This document shows positions 1-11,569 of a stretch of DNA of 64,000 nucleotides, in pieces. A program made the position numbers and the translations under genes. The notes under the pieces are model-generated. The model did no database searches, was not told the origin of the DNA, and saw nothing but the letters and a program-made list of their open reading frames with translations. Each line of letters begins with the position of its first letter. Position 1 is the stretch's first letter. The DNA is from Erythrobasidium yunnanense (taxonomy: Eukaryota; Basidiomycota; Cystobasidiomycetes; Erythrobasidiales; Erythrobasidiaceae), in NCBI GenBank assembly GCA_001600175.1, contig BCJC01000004.1, forward strand, positions 1,984,001 through 2,048,000, read 5' to 3'.

Positions 1-834
1 ATTGTCAGATTATATCGTGCATACCACAGACTGTGCACTGTGTAAGGCTGACCGCGGCGGTCCGTCCTACTGCCGTGGGTCACCATGTCTGGCGTGACAT
101 TGGAGTTTTTTCTCTGTCTCTGTGGCATCTTGACGTGCTAGATATCTCAGACTGCTGGTAGGCCCAAGCTAGTTCAAGTCGCTTGATGCTTCTCAATGTT
201 TGCGCACGAAAGCTGAAGAGTAAGCAAAAGATTGTGCAAGACGGCTTGAAGTACCTCTGCGGCAGCCTTTTCATGGGGTATCCTACCACATTCCTTTCTG
301 GCTGGCAGGAAGCCGTAGTCGTGAGATGACTTATTCAAAGGCATCGCCTATTCTTCCCCACGTCATCGACATAGGCAAATTCCTCCTTGGAATGCTTCGG
401 AAACCACGCTGAAAGCTAGTATGTTCCTTTCAATGCTAGACAATCCAGAGCGGAACGCGTAGAGACCAACGTCCTGCTGCGTGTCATCTCGCCATATGTC
501 AATCCCTCCTATGATACATGCAACGCTCTGCACTGTACGACACCACTTTCGACCTCCCATTTCGCTCGATTTGGATCTTCTTAAGACGGCCCTACGAATA
601 GTTAGCCCGCCCCACGAAGCTGGGCCGGAAGACATCACATCATGTGCAAGTGGTTTCGTAAGAGCTACTGATAGATGCGGCACAAAGCATTTTCGGAGAG
701 GCGCGACACAAGTGTCAAGAAGCGAGCCTACTGCACCATCGCAACAGTCGATATCTCAATGGAGAAGAGACTCTCAAGACCAGGATCTCCTCTGTTTGTA
801 CCTGTCTACGCGTAGACTCGAAGGTGCCAGGCCG
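1..834. other. No supported gene
   Basis: Only short overlapping reading frames without recognisable domains are visible on either strand. The stretch lies downstream of a tandem set of small minus-strand paralogs and may hold eroded relatives, but I could not align any part of it to them. Confidence 0.5.
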
Positions 835-1098
835 TCACAAGGATTGCCTTCTTGGCTTTGCGGGAACGCAGAACACACCAATCTGACGGCCATACTGATT
901 GTAATGGACAGTAATGTCTGCTCCATAGGCTAGATACTGACCGTACTCTACCTCATTATACGCGTACGCATGGACTTGGGAGCCGTCGAAGCTTTCGAAG
1001 CGAAACCTGTGGTGGCGAAAAGGCCAACCGTGCGCAAGTCGACCGGTGATGTGCACCACCATGTTGTGCCTGACTCCCTTCAACGTTCTCTGCGACAT
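835..1098 (-). CDS. Small tandem paralog A, unknown function
   Basis: An 87-residue frame starting at an ATG (MSQRTLKG...) and ending in a block with YGADITVHYNQYGR followed by a basic tail. I do not recognise the family. The same layout recurs in the next two minus-strand genes: a start region M-S/P-Q/T-R/E followed by a G-V/L pair, a variable middle, then NGAD/YGAD-ITV-x-x-[DN]-Q-[YF]-G. The sequence upstream of the ATG is also alignable between copies, so a 5' exon may be missing from this model. It lacks an obvious signal peptide as modelled. It could be a gene or a recent pseudogene; the shared C-terminal motif is what supports it as coding. Confidence 0.45.
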   Translation of the reverse strand: MSQRTLKGVRHNMVVHITGRLAHGWPFRHHRFRFESFDGSQVHAYAYNEVEYGQYLAYGADITVHYNQYGRQIGVFCVPAKPRRQSL

Positions 1099-1464
1099 GC
1101 TGCTGCTGTCGATCGTTTGGTGGTCCAAGCTAGCGAAGGGCACTGGAGCTAAACCCAATGCAATCTTTCAAGTCTTGCCGAACGGAAGCAAGCTACTACG
1201 AACGCGTTCAACCGCTTCAAAATACTGTTTCGCCCTTTGATTCTGCCAAGCTTTCCTCTGATCACCTTCCTTTGTCGATCGGCAGCAAGCCAAGTCGAAT
1301 GAAGGGCCTTTCGAAGAGCTGTTTGACTCAGTCTATAGGGTCTAACATCTCACTTGCGGACGAACAACATCACTCTGCAACCTTACACGCCTACAAAGCT
1401 AGCCAATCAGCTACCGAAATGCGCCGGAGTGTCCTGGCCTGCACTATGGCCAGGTCTCCGGTAT

Positions 1465-1713
1465 TTAGCGCCGCGGCTCTGAAGGCCGATATGATGCACC
1501 TGTCTTCTGGCCATATTGATTGTAATTGACAGTTATGTCTGCTCCATTGGTCAAATACTGCTGGCATACAGGATCGCCGTAGACGAGATTGATCCGCACC
1601 TGAGGCGTCTCGTACCACAGTTCGTGGACGCGGTACGTCTGATTAGAGGCGGTCCTGCCAGAGCGTGTCCCGATATTGTCAGGCATAAGTCCAGTCCAAG
1701 ATCGTTGCGACAT
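1465..1713 (-). CDS. Small tandem paralog B, unknown function
   Basis: An 82-residue frame beginning MSQRSWTG and carrying HELWYE, then NGADITVNYNQYGQ and a final RPSEPRR. It is the middle member of three same-strand copies whose stop codons lie 630 and 755 bp apart, which is the spacing expected of tandem duplication. Upstream of its ATG an acceptor-like TTTGACAG precedes further open sequence in the same frame, so the true start may lie in an upstream exon. Identity to copies A and C is concentrated in the last 50 residues. The function is unknown, and it may be rapidly evolving or decaying. Confidence 0.45.
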   Translation of the reverse strand: MSQRSWTGLMPDNIGTRSGRTASNQTYRVHELWYETPQVRINLVYGDPVCQQYLTNGADITVNYNQYGQKTGASYRPSEPRR

Positions 1714-2219
1714 ATCTGCTGCTCTGACTTTGTGATAGGTGGTCTGAAAAGCTCGATTTGGCGAGGGGTGCTGTCAAAGCAAAGCCGGAAGTTGAGCGAG
1801 CGCAGAGGACATTGAGTACCGCCAGGCCTTTTGATCACTCCTACCCTTCTTCTGCTAACGTCCTCCACCCCTTGGTGCCGGCCAGCGGACTGCAGATCGT
1901 GAGAGGCGAATGAGAGGAGTCAGCTCACTTTCACCTCGATCAGCGACATAGATTACACTCTCCTTTGGAAGCGCGCGGACACTATGCGAGGGTCAAGACC
2001 ATCAATCCTTACAACGCGCTAGCACCATCATTGTCTGCGAGGACCACTGTCATGCAGGCGTGTATGCAAGCGAAACGTAACATTATCGGTGCATACGAGT
2101 TGCGCGTTTGGACAACGCCAAACGACCGAAGTGACTACATAATGAGAAGCTGTCGATTTGGCATACTGATATACCTAGGCCAGATCTCCTCTGTCACGCT
2201 GGTGAAGCATCCTCGATAA
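1714..2219. other. Spacer between tandem paralogs B and C
   Basis: No independent gene is seen. A pyrimidine-rich acceptor (TTTGACAG on the minus strand, about 65 bases before the ATG of copy B) suggests that some of this stretch is intron or 5' exon of copy B. Confidence 0.4.
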
Positions 2220-2459
2220 CTAGAGCCCCGAAGGCTGCCAAGATGTAACGCTGTACCGGCCAAACTGGTCGGACTCCACCGTGATGTCTGCTCCATATGT
2301 GGCATACTGCCGATATTCGGCACTGTTATAAGGCAAGGTGATCGTGAATCTGTACTCCTCGTACCACAGTTCATGGGAGAAGTACTCGCGGCCTTTGTGC
2401 CTGCGACTCCGCTTGTTAATCGTAGTTGGCTTTACGCCTCTGAAGGTCTCGGTCGGCAT
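2220..2459 (-). CDS. Small tandem paralog C, unknown function
   Basis: A 79-residue frame from the first in-frame ATG (MPTETFRG) to a stop after WQPSG-L. It carries the clearest form of the family motif: HELWYEEYRFTITLPY, then a short acidic stretch, then YATYGADITVESDQFGRY. The frame stays open upstream of this ATG for some 230 bases, including an alanine/serine-rich segment, so a longer or spliced N terminus is possible. The alternating hydrophobic pattern of the motif suggests a small beta-structured domain (inference). It sits tail-first beside the secreted beta-glucosidase gene, and the more distant two-unit relative lies on the other side of that gene. Confidence 0.45.
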   Translation of the reverse strand: MPTETFRGVKPTTINKRSRRHKGREYFSHELWYEEYRFTITLPYNSAEYRQYATYGADITVESDQFGRYSVTSWQPSGL

Positions 2460-2855
2460 ATCTGCAATCTGATGTATGAAGCGATGGACTCTTGAAGATG
2501 GCGCTGATGCTGCTGCTGCCGCTGATGCTGATGCGGTTTGTCGTTCAATACGCTTTGACCCCGGCCGTGAAGGAGGGGAAGAGTCGCTCCAAGCAAAACA
2601 GAGCGGACTGCTAACCTTCCAACTTTTGAATGTTTGGCCCTTTTCATCGATTCTCAGCCTTTGTATGTCGTCGGAAACTCCGGGAACGTGAGACACAGAG
2701 ATACGACCCCCTTTACAGGTGGTGCGAAAAGTTCACATACTCCTCAGTGCTCAACGACGAAAGCCTCGCAAACGACCATTCACGCCGTGTAGAGCCCGTA
2801 TTACTGCGCTGACCATTCCCTCTACAACAGGCACTTTGAGTGTTATCGGATGCTC

Positions 2856-5516
2856 TCAATTCTTCAGATTGACCTGCGCAACAATCTTGCGGGAGCTTTC
2901 TCCGATGTAGGCTACTAGTTTGCCTGAAGGAATAACAAAGTTCTGCGAAGGAGTGTCCCAGATGCTGTTGAAGATGTCGTCAGCAAAGGCAAATGTCATA
3001 ACCTGCAGCTTGTTGCTCACCTGATGTCCTTGTATCGTAGCGGGAAGGTGAGTTTTGCGGATTGACCAGGCTTGAGATAGGTTTTCTCGAATCCTCGCAT
3101 CACCTTAGGTGGCTCGCCTGTGCCAGCTGGGAAGCCAATGTACAGCTGAGGAGTAGCATTGCCTGCTACCTTGCCGCTGTTCTTGACGGTGACGGTGACG
3201 GAGTACTCCTCCTCATACCACTGCTTTGGTCCACCGGGGTTTGACCAACGCTTTCCTTTGCCTTTGCCGGTCTTCTTGACGCTCGCCTTGCTGTACGAGA
3301 AGCTAGTGTAGCTCAGACCATGCATAAACTCGAAGCGAGGAGTAATGTTCTTCTCGTCGAACCATCGGTAATCGAGGAAGACACCCTCGCTGTAGGTGAT
3401 GTTGACATCGTAAGGCGTGAAGTCGGTTACGTTGTAATCGACTTGGGCAGGGTAGTCGGAATCTTTGTAGGCAATAGTGAACGGAAGCTTGGCGGAAGGG
3501 TTATAGGCGCCGTAGAGGACATCCACCAGTGCGTTTCCTGACTGCTCTCCAGGGTAGCCGGCGAACACAATGGCGGTGATGTTCTCATGGTCTGCCCAAG
3601 GCATGTCGACTGCACTACCGGCATTGATGATGACGACTGTGGGCCCGAGCGTCAGCATGATGCAGCCTTGCAGTGAGCTATGACCAACTGGTGTTCTTGC
3701 ATGAGGATGCCACGGCTTCAATCATGGCATCTGCTCCTTGCCAGAGCGTCAAGTTCTGTCGGTCGCCGGCATTTGCGTTATCGTATCGGTCTGTCTCTTC
3801 TCCTGAGTGAGCTCCTCCGAAGGCGAGGCATGTCGCATCAGAACTTGCAGATGCAGCTTTCTTGATTGCGGCGAGATCATAGTTGTCTTGGGTGTAAGTG
3901 TATGCCGAGCCATCTTGCTTTGCCTTTGCCGCAAGTGCATCATTCGGGTAGACCAGGTTCGTGTAGTAGGAATAGCCCCAGGATCCAGCCCAGTGACCAG
4001 TGGCTCCGGCTGTCGAATGTAATGTCAGCGGGGTCTTCACACCTAGTCCTGCCTTGTTACATACCGCCGGTTGGTCCAAGAGGAATGAAGACTGGTGGGT
4101 TCTGGTTGACCTCCAGACCTAAACCGGCAAGGTTAGGTCCTCCAGGCCCAGCTGCAGCGTCAAACCCGAAAAGAGCGAGGTGCTTTGGCTTGTTCAGGGG
4201 AAGGGCGTTGGCGTTGTTCTTGAGTAAAACTGCTGAGGCTGCACCGGCAAGGCGGATATGGGCAATATCCTTCGCACCTCCTACGCTGATATTGTTCGGC
4301 AAGCGAGGGAAGCTGATCTTGTCTTGCCCAAGAGCAAAGTAGGGGGTCATCAATCGAATAGCAGCATCGTTGACACGCGCAAGAGGAACAGTGCCGTTAT
4401 TGACGAAGTCGGTGAGATTCTGCCCGAGGAGGTGGCCTCCATAGTCCCTGAAAAGCTGTCCAGGAATGCCATAAGTGGATATGCCGAGCCTATATCAGAA
4501 CGTCAGGCGGTGTCAGATGTCTGGTTCGTGAGAAGAACGTACTGAGAGTCCAGTCCGTTTGTGAAAGAAGGAACGCCCGACCTTTCGGCCTGGAAGTCTG
4601 ATACAATAAAGGACTGATAATCCAATTCGCCTTTGTAAAGCTCTCCCATCAGGTTGGCATTATTGCAAGCATATGTGCCGTTGATCTTGTTGTAGCTGCA
4701 CATGGTGCCCAGAGTACCTGCATTGATGGCGTCTCCGAAGGGGAAGAGGTATACTTCGTGTAAGGCCTTGTCGTCGATGTTGCTGGACTGCAAGAATCGC
4801 CCATGCTCTTGTTCGTCGCCGACCAGGTGCTTTGTGACTGCTATCACCTTGGCGTCTTGTACACCTTTCACCATCTGAGCGGCGCCCACTCCAGTCAGAT
4901 ATGGCTCGGGTCCGTAGGCTGTCGAAACATTGTCAGCCGGGAACTTCGGGGGAAGTACTTGGAGCAATCACCTTCTGGGTTACGGCCGCCTGCCTGCGCG
5001 CGCAGCATATTGGCGTTTGGCCCGAAAAGCACACCGTATCCTGTGACCCCGAAAGTCAGCATGCAGCCTCCGCTTTCGTGATATTAGAAGATTCACCTTT
5101 GTTTCGGAGTTGCTGTCCAGTCAGATAGCCTCTCTCGTACATAAGGTCTCTATCCAAACTTCCTGCCAGCGTGATGCTGTTTTCGAATGCAGAGTGAGGG
5201 GTTGTGAATGTTCCGGCGGGTCCATTTCCACCATCTGCAGCATTGTACTGAAACAAAGTGTCAGATAGGTAGAGAACATTTTCTCGAGCTAACTCACTCC
5301 AGAAAATCCAAGTCGCGGTACTCCATTGCCCCATACAGTCAGGTTGAGCTTCTCTGCCAGAGTCATTTGACCGACCAGAGCTTTGGCTTTAGCAAAAGCA
5401 GATTCGAGGCCGACACCAGTTGCATATGGAGCGACATATCCCTTGTTCACGGCAGCAGCGTTGGTAGTACCCGCTAAGGCGGACAGCAACGTGAGGGCCG
5501 CAACGCTTGGCAGCAT
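2856..5516 (-). CDS. Secreted GH3 beta-glucosidase
   Basis: Eight exons (5516-5298, 5247-5097, 5040-4972, 4918-4543, 4489-4065, 4009-3689, 3636-3021, 2964-2856) join in frame to 761 residues. A signal peptide (MLPSVAALTLLSALAG...) precedes the GH3 N-terminal domain, which carries the substrate-binding stretch GGRNPEAYGPEPYL, KHLVGDEQE and the nucleophile Asp in FIVSDFQAERSG (about D254). The (alpha/beta)6 sandwich domain follows (VLLKNNANALPL; VVIINAGSAVDMPW), and then a fibronectin-III-like C-terminal domain ending in the family motif IWDTPSQ...GESSRK. Length and domain order fit extracellular fungal beta-glucosidases that release glucose from cellobiose and other beta-glucosides. All seven introns are 50-56 nt. 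The upstream region carries CreA/Mig1-like GCGGGG sites, suggesting glucose repression. Confidence 0.95.
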
Positions 5517-6420
5517 CTTGCGGGAATGGTCAGGAAGAGTAGACTGTTTGAAAGACGAAGGGGAAAGAAACAGGCTTCCCAGATCTCTCGTAAAGCAGAA
5601 GTCCGCCTTTTTCCCAGGCTAGAGTCGGCCCCGCCGGGAATGCGGGGCGTGCGCTCTATCTGGTCTAAACTTAGCGGGAAAAATCAAGCGTGGAAGGCAT
5701 TGTACCGTTTCGTGCAGCGTGCATCCTACTTCTTCCCGGTGGGGACCCTGCTAAGAGCCGCCTCATTCGTTTGCGAAACATCGTTGTGGATCACCCATAT
5801 CAAGCCACAAGGGCGAGGCCTGGCCTTCTAATTTGCGGGGGGAAGTTCTGCTTCATTACGCCGATGTGGGATGGCCGCTCCTGGCCAGGGGGAAGCCAGG
5901 TATGGATGGTCATTAGCCTGAGATGTGGTTTGAATGGGGAGAAGCATATCGTCTTTTGTAGGTGCACAAGATAGCTCGAGACTATCAAGAGATAGTATCT
6001 TGCTAGTGAGACGGATTTCAAAATCCGCTTAGCATCGGACTGGTCGGTCAGACATCGTACATAAGGTTTTTTGCACGAAGAGTGGAGATTTAGACAGAGC
6101 TTGACGGTCATCAGGTAGTCAAGGCAGCTCTGATGGAGAATAAACAGAAGACTTCGCACATTAGCCTCATGCTCTGTGCATATAACAGGCAGAGTACGGG
6201 AAGTTTGCGATAAGCCGTACGAGGTATGATAGAAGTATCCGAATGCAGAGGCATACACACGCTCCTCGAAGATCACGATGGCGAGAGACATAGTTCTCGG
6301 ACCTTCTGTGGCTGACATTGATTGTCGTAGTTTGAGCGTTTCATCGAAGGCGGCAGTCAGATGGCTACGCCGAAGCTGTTAAGCCCGGTCTCGCTATGTT
6401 CCAAGAGTGAATGACCCATG
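5517..6420. other. GH3 promoter and intergenic region
   Basis: A 172-residue minus-strand frame (5800-6318) has no recognisable features and is probably chance. The part next to the GH3 start holds three GCGGGG/CCCCGC hexamers: an inverted pair at 5628-5648 and a single copy at 5835-5840. These match the SYGGRG consensus of CreA/Mig1-type repressors. Confidence 0.5.
5628..5648. promoter_or_regulatory. Inverted GCCCCGC/GCGGGGC pair, possible CreA/Mig1 double site
   Basis: A perfect 7-base inverted repeat with a 7-base spacer, about 112 bases upstream of the GH3 beta-glucosidase ATG. Each arm contains the GCGGGG core known for fungal carbon-catabolite repressors. The placement upstream of a secreted glycosidase makes that reading plausible, but it is inferred from sequence only. 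Confidence 0.45.
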
Positions 6421-6773
6421 TCACATGCCCTCGCTGACGACTGATTTGATGTGCGCTCCATAGAACTCTAGTTTTTCGTAATCTGGAGAGTCTGAGGGAA
6501 TCCGTAGGGTGAAGAAGCCATAGTTGGGGGTATGCTGAGTGATCAAGTGATACCATCCTGCACCGCGTCTCGATGTCGATGATTGGTAGCGAGTCTGCAT
6601 GATCTGCACATGGCGCAGCTCAACGTGATGTGTAGGGTCACTCTGACGCTTGATGACTTTTGGCATTTCTGTACCGGCGGGCCTGTAACCGCGGACTTTC
6701 CACGAGTCGGTCTCGTCCGACCATTCGATTGTCAGATTTGCACCGTTTTCGATGTACATTGGCTTGTCGACGG
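6421..6773 (-). CDS. Two-unit relative of the small paralog family (D)
   Basis: An open frame of about 117 codons containing VDKPMYIENGANLTIEWSD and GYRPAGTE, then a second, diverged unit with FFTLRIPSDSPDYEKLEFYGAHI. The two units match the C-terminal motif of copies A-C (FTI...YGADITV), so this copy seems to hold two tandem units with a linker. The coding start is unclear. A CTAAC branch-like site followed by TAG at 6774 could be an intron end, with an upstream first exon somewhere between 6810 and 7014. The function is unknown and the N-terminal model is uncertain. Confidence 0.4.
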
Positions 6774-7316
6774 CTACCCGAATCGTAAAGTCATCGAAGC
6801 CGGTTTGTTAGAGGAGCAAGTCGGATAAGATGTATCTTTGCGTTCTGGGGACAAGATATGGCGAAACAGAAAGCAGGAGTGACCTTGTCATCTGGGAGTT
6901 GCAACAGAGTCGAACGTAGACACAGCCACGTCTGCCATTAAGCAAGTGGGTATCTCGTAGGGCTAGATGCAGTCTTGAAGCACAGAAGAAGAAACGGAAC
7001 GGATAGGACTCCATCGTAGACCGGTGATAGCTGAGCTGGCAGGCGGATTATCAGACTCGAGGTATCGGCATATATCGCGCATCTCATAGGAGAGTAGGTT
7101 CTCAGATAGGTAAGGTTATCTGTTATCGGTTGAGATTGTTCTGAGGTGAAGCAACGCGTTCTTTATGGCCACGTCTTAGAGCTGGTCTGAGGCTGCATTT
7201 CTGCCAACTCTTGGACAACATCTGTCAATACTCTCAATAGAACTACAGTTTCTTCCTGTTCATACATCACTTACTATCTCACGCTCATTCTACGAATCAA
7301 ACGACAAGAACGAAAG
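6774..7316. other. Intergenic region, probably holding a 5' exon of copy D and the GH16 promoter
   Basis: A 68-codon minus-strand frame beginning MESYPFRFFFC (6808-7014) could be the first exon of the gene at 6421, but its donor site is weak. No TATA box is evident before the plus-strand GH16 gene. Confidence 0.35.
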
Positions 7317-8674
7317 ATGCGCTCTTGGACCTCTTCTGCTGCTGCTGCTCTGCTTCTTTTACTGGCGCTGGTCGCCGACTCTACGTTCGCACGCGATAAT
7401 GGACGTATGAAGAAAGCCATACGAACGCGTCGTCAAACTCACGGACTCGCAAAGAGACAAAGCACAGGCTCTTTATCGCTTGTTCAGAACTGGCAAGGCA
7501 GCGATGTGCGCATTATCCAGCATCAATATAGATACAGAAGAGGCGATGCTGATATTTTCTTGTCGACGTGATAGTTCCTCAATTCATGGGATTACATGAC
7601 GGGCGCCGACCCGTGAGTGCCAGCTCAAAGCGTCAGCGCTCAGAATCCAAGCCAAGACTGACTGACTGTGATATATTAAGGACTCGTGGGAATGTCACGT
7701 ACATCTCAGTAGCCGACGCGCAGACAGCCGGTCTCGTCAGCATAGAAGCCAACAATACATTCAGGATGGCCGTCTCTACGGACGACCTTGATGGTAGTAC
7801 GAGAACGCGCCAGTCTGTCAGGCTTTCCTCGAGGAATCATTGGAAGAAAGGACAGCTGCTCGTGGCTAGTGTCTCGCATCTGCCGGAAGGATGTGGGACA
7901 TGGCCTGCTCTGTGGGCGCTGGTGAGTTTCTGCGGCTATTCAGGATGCAGTATATGCTAACAACAGGCGGTGTGATACTTGTAGAGCGCGACGAACTTCG
8001 CAAACTGGCCAGTGGGCGGCGAGATCGACATTATAGAAGGAATCAACAACGTCTCCCCGAACAGTTATGTGATGCACACCTCTTCAGGCTGCAACATGAA
8101 GTCCAAATCGGGCTTGAATGGCAACTTCGTTACTGGAAACTGCTCAAGTATCGATGGATGCCGATATACGGACTCGAGGAAGAACAGCTTTGGACCAGAC
8201 TTCAATCAAGCCGGAGGCGGTGTGTATGCATCGTACTTCAGCGATGATGGTATCAAGGTGGGCGCTTTTCCTCTGCTTTCATATACACGAGAAGTAAAGG
8301 CTAAAATCGAGGTGTGCGCTGCCTAGATGTGGTTCTGGTCAAATGGAGACGTACCAGCATCTATCCTGTCTGGCTCGCCCTCCATCAACGACCTCGGTAC
8401 TCCCTCTGCTGATTTCGGCAGCGATGACTGCGATATCTCCGAGTCTTTCGACGACGAGCAGATGATCATGTGCGTCTCACTTGACCCTACTTTATTTCCT
8501 GTGCTGACGCGTATTACCTGTGATGTTAGCATCAACACGACTCTTTTTGGTGATTGGGCAGGCCAGCAATTCGCAAAGAGCGGCTGTCCGCAAAGCGCAG
8601 AAGACACGCTTGAAGATTCATCGAATTTCGAAGATGCGTACTGGCTCATCGACTATATCAAGCTTTACGGCTGA
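7317..8674 (+). CDS. Secreted GH16 endo-beta-glucanase
   Basis: Six exons (7317-7505, 7575-7612, 7681-7921, 7985-8257, 8327-8469, 8530-8674) give 342 residues. The N terminus is a leucine/alanine-rich signal peptide followed by a basic stretch with a Lys-Arg (Kex2-like) site before the mature start. The GH16 fold shows SWDYMTGADPTRGNVTY, then NWPVGGEIDIIEG, which holds the catalytic E-x-D-x-x-E (about E169 and E174), then MWFWSNGDVPA and a final FEDAYWLIDYIKLYG. These are hallmarks of fungal laminarinase/mixed-linkage endo-beta-1,3(4)-glucanases. The protein should act outside the cell on beta-glucan of plant or fungal walls. Introns are 60-69 nt. It is transcribed divergently from the small paralog at 6421. 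Confidence 0.93.
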
Positions 8675-9068
8675 TCTGTACAGTCGCGTCGATGAGGACC
8701 TATTGTAGCGATAAAGAAAGTAGATAGACGGCCAAGGCTGGATCCTTGGATTGGAACTTATATAGTGGGAATGTAGGAATAGAGAAATAGTAGTATATAT
8801 ATGCAAGTGGAATAGATGAATGCATGCTAACAAGACCGAGCAGAGGTGGCGCCCTGACATGCGACGTGGAAGAGGACGTGTTTTCTTGCCCGTCTACTGT
8901 ATATGTGCATCCACGTCCTCTTGAATTATATATGATTGTATATTGCGCCCCTTTGCTCTACTTTTACTTCGGTTTTGTGTTGTGCGTGCCTCGACCTCAG
9001 CGCTGCTTCGCCTGCCTGCTCTCTTCTCTTGACCACGAAACACCTCGCAAACAGCAGAGTCAGCAACC
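8675..9068. other. ARF promoter region
   Basis: No gene is supported. It contains an 11-base inverted repeat (8870-8922) and pyrimidine-rich sequence just before the ARF start codon. Confidence 0.4.
8870..8922. repeat. Inverted repeat with ACGTCC arms
   Basis: AAGAGGACGTG at 8870-8880 is matched exactly by CACGTCCTCTT at 8912-8922, with a 31-base loop. It lies about 150 bases upstream of the ARF start. It could be paired binding sites or a transcript hairpin; nothing in the sequence decides between them. Confidence 0.5.
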
Positions 9069-10240
<1,172 letters not shown>

Positions 10241-10996
10241 ACGACTACCTACCTAGCTCGTCTATTGACCTACGTACCTCACATACATACACCATCTCAT
10301 TCTCACCTTACATGCTATAGTACCCTTTCTTCTTAGCCCAAACCCCCCTTACCTCCCCATTTCTTTTCTTCCGGATATTGAGTCTGTTTTGTTTTTTACG
10401 AATACGAGTTGCGACGATGCTACGAGGCGCAAAGGTAGAAGAGGAATTGCTGCAAAGGCTAAAAAACCATGCATGGCGTACGGACGAATTTTGTCACAAT
10501 GAGGCATCAGGACGGACGAGTCAGGACTTTGAGGACGAGTGGGAAGTCATCACATCGAGGAGAAGGCTGTGGTAGCGCAAGATACACCCATGGATGGCAG
10601 AAACTACGGTCATGCTTTTTTCCTCTCCTTTGTCCGCAATTATCCAGTTCTTTCTCTAGATCTCGTCTATTCTTGTGCTTCCGCTGTGCAATGTCATACG
10701 TATGCCATGTCGCTTGGGTTTGCTCGCAACGATGAAACCGTGCCTTGTGCCTGGCCGCCCGAGTTCGCTCTTTCAAGACCGGCCTTTCGCGAGATTGTAG
10801 AAGCTATCTGACAGTATTCTATATCTTTATGGCGTTGCTGCATGAGTCCTCTAACCCTGGCTTTTCTGATTTTCTTTTTCCGAGGGAAGACTCCCTTCGC
10901 CCGCGTGATCGAAAAAGTTGGAAAATTTGGAGTCGCAGGGGCTGCCGTCTTGCGAACTCGCATCTTTGCCCCGACTACATCTTCATACATTCAACA
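10241..10996. other. Intergenic region between ARF and eL36
   Basis: Only short overlapping frames without known motifs are present. It probably holds the ARF 3' UTR and the promoter of the ribosomal protein gene. Confidence 0.5.
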
Positions 10997-11569
10997 ATGG
11001 CTGTCGCAGGAAAGGAGAGAAAGGGTTAGTAGTCACTACAAGAAACAGCAGGGAACCAGCAGCGAGGGATCAGCCAGTCCAGTCCGACTTCACACCAAGT
11101 CGATCCAGCAAGCTTGAAGGAATCTCGAAGGACTGGATGGATCGGCTGTTCTCGCTGTGTTCCCAGCTGCAGGATGACGTGAGAATCCATGCTGAACCTG
11201 CGTTGGTTCCATCTCCAGACCTGCCATGGGGCATGAACGCCGGCACTTCAACCACAAAACGAGCACTTAAGCCCAAACCCAGCAACAGAAAAGGAAAAGC
11301 GAGTGCTAGAAAAGTGTTTGTAAAGAACATCATCAGAGAAGTCGCTGGACAGGCTCCATATGAAAGGAGATTGATGGAGTTGCTGAGGTATGACCACCCA
11401 TTGAGATGGAAGGGCAGAAGCTGATGAAGATGTGTGGTTCTGCAGAAACGGTCAGGACAAGAAGGCCAGACGCACAGCAAAGCAAAGACTCGGAACGCTA
11501 AGACGCGCAAAGCGAAAGGTCGATGAACTCACAAACATCATCGCTGAGCAACGCCGAACGGCCCACTAA
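10997..11569 (+). CDS. 60S ribosomal protein eL36
   Basis: Three exons (10997-11024, 11219-11387, 11446-11569) give 106 residues. After MAVAGKERKDLPWGMNAG come the family signatures KPKPSNRKGK, IIREVAGQAPYERRLMELLR and KQRLGTLRRAKRKVDEL. Length and charge match eL36, a basic protein of the large cytosolic subunit. The first intron is 194 nt, about three times the usual length here. A large first intron is common in fungal ribosomal protein genes and can hold regulatory or snoRNA sequence, but I could not identify a clear box C/D snoRNA in it. Confidence 0.95.

Noticed and set aside
5800-6318. 172-codon minus-strand frame as a gene
   Set aside because: No domain, no codon pattern and no signal peptide; it lies in the GH3 promoter region.
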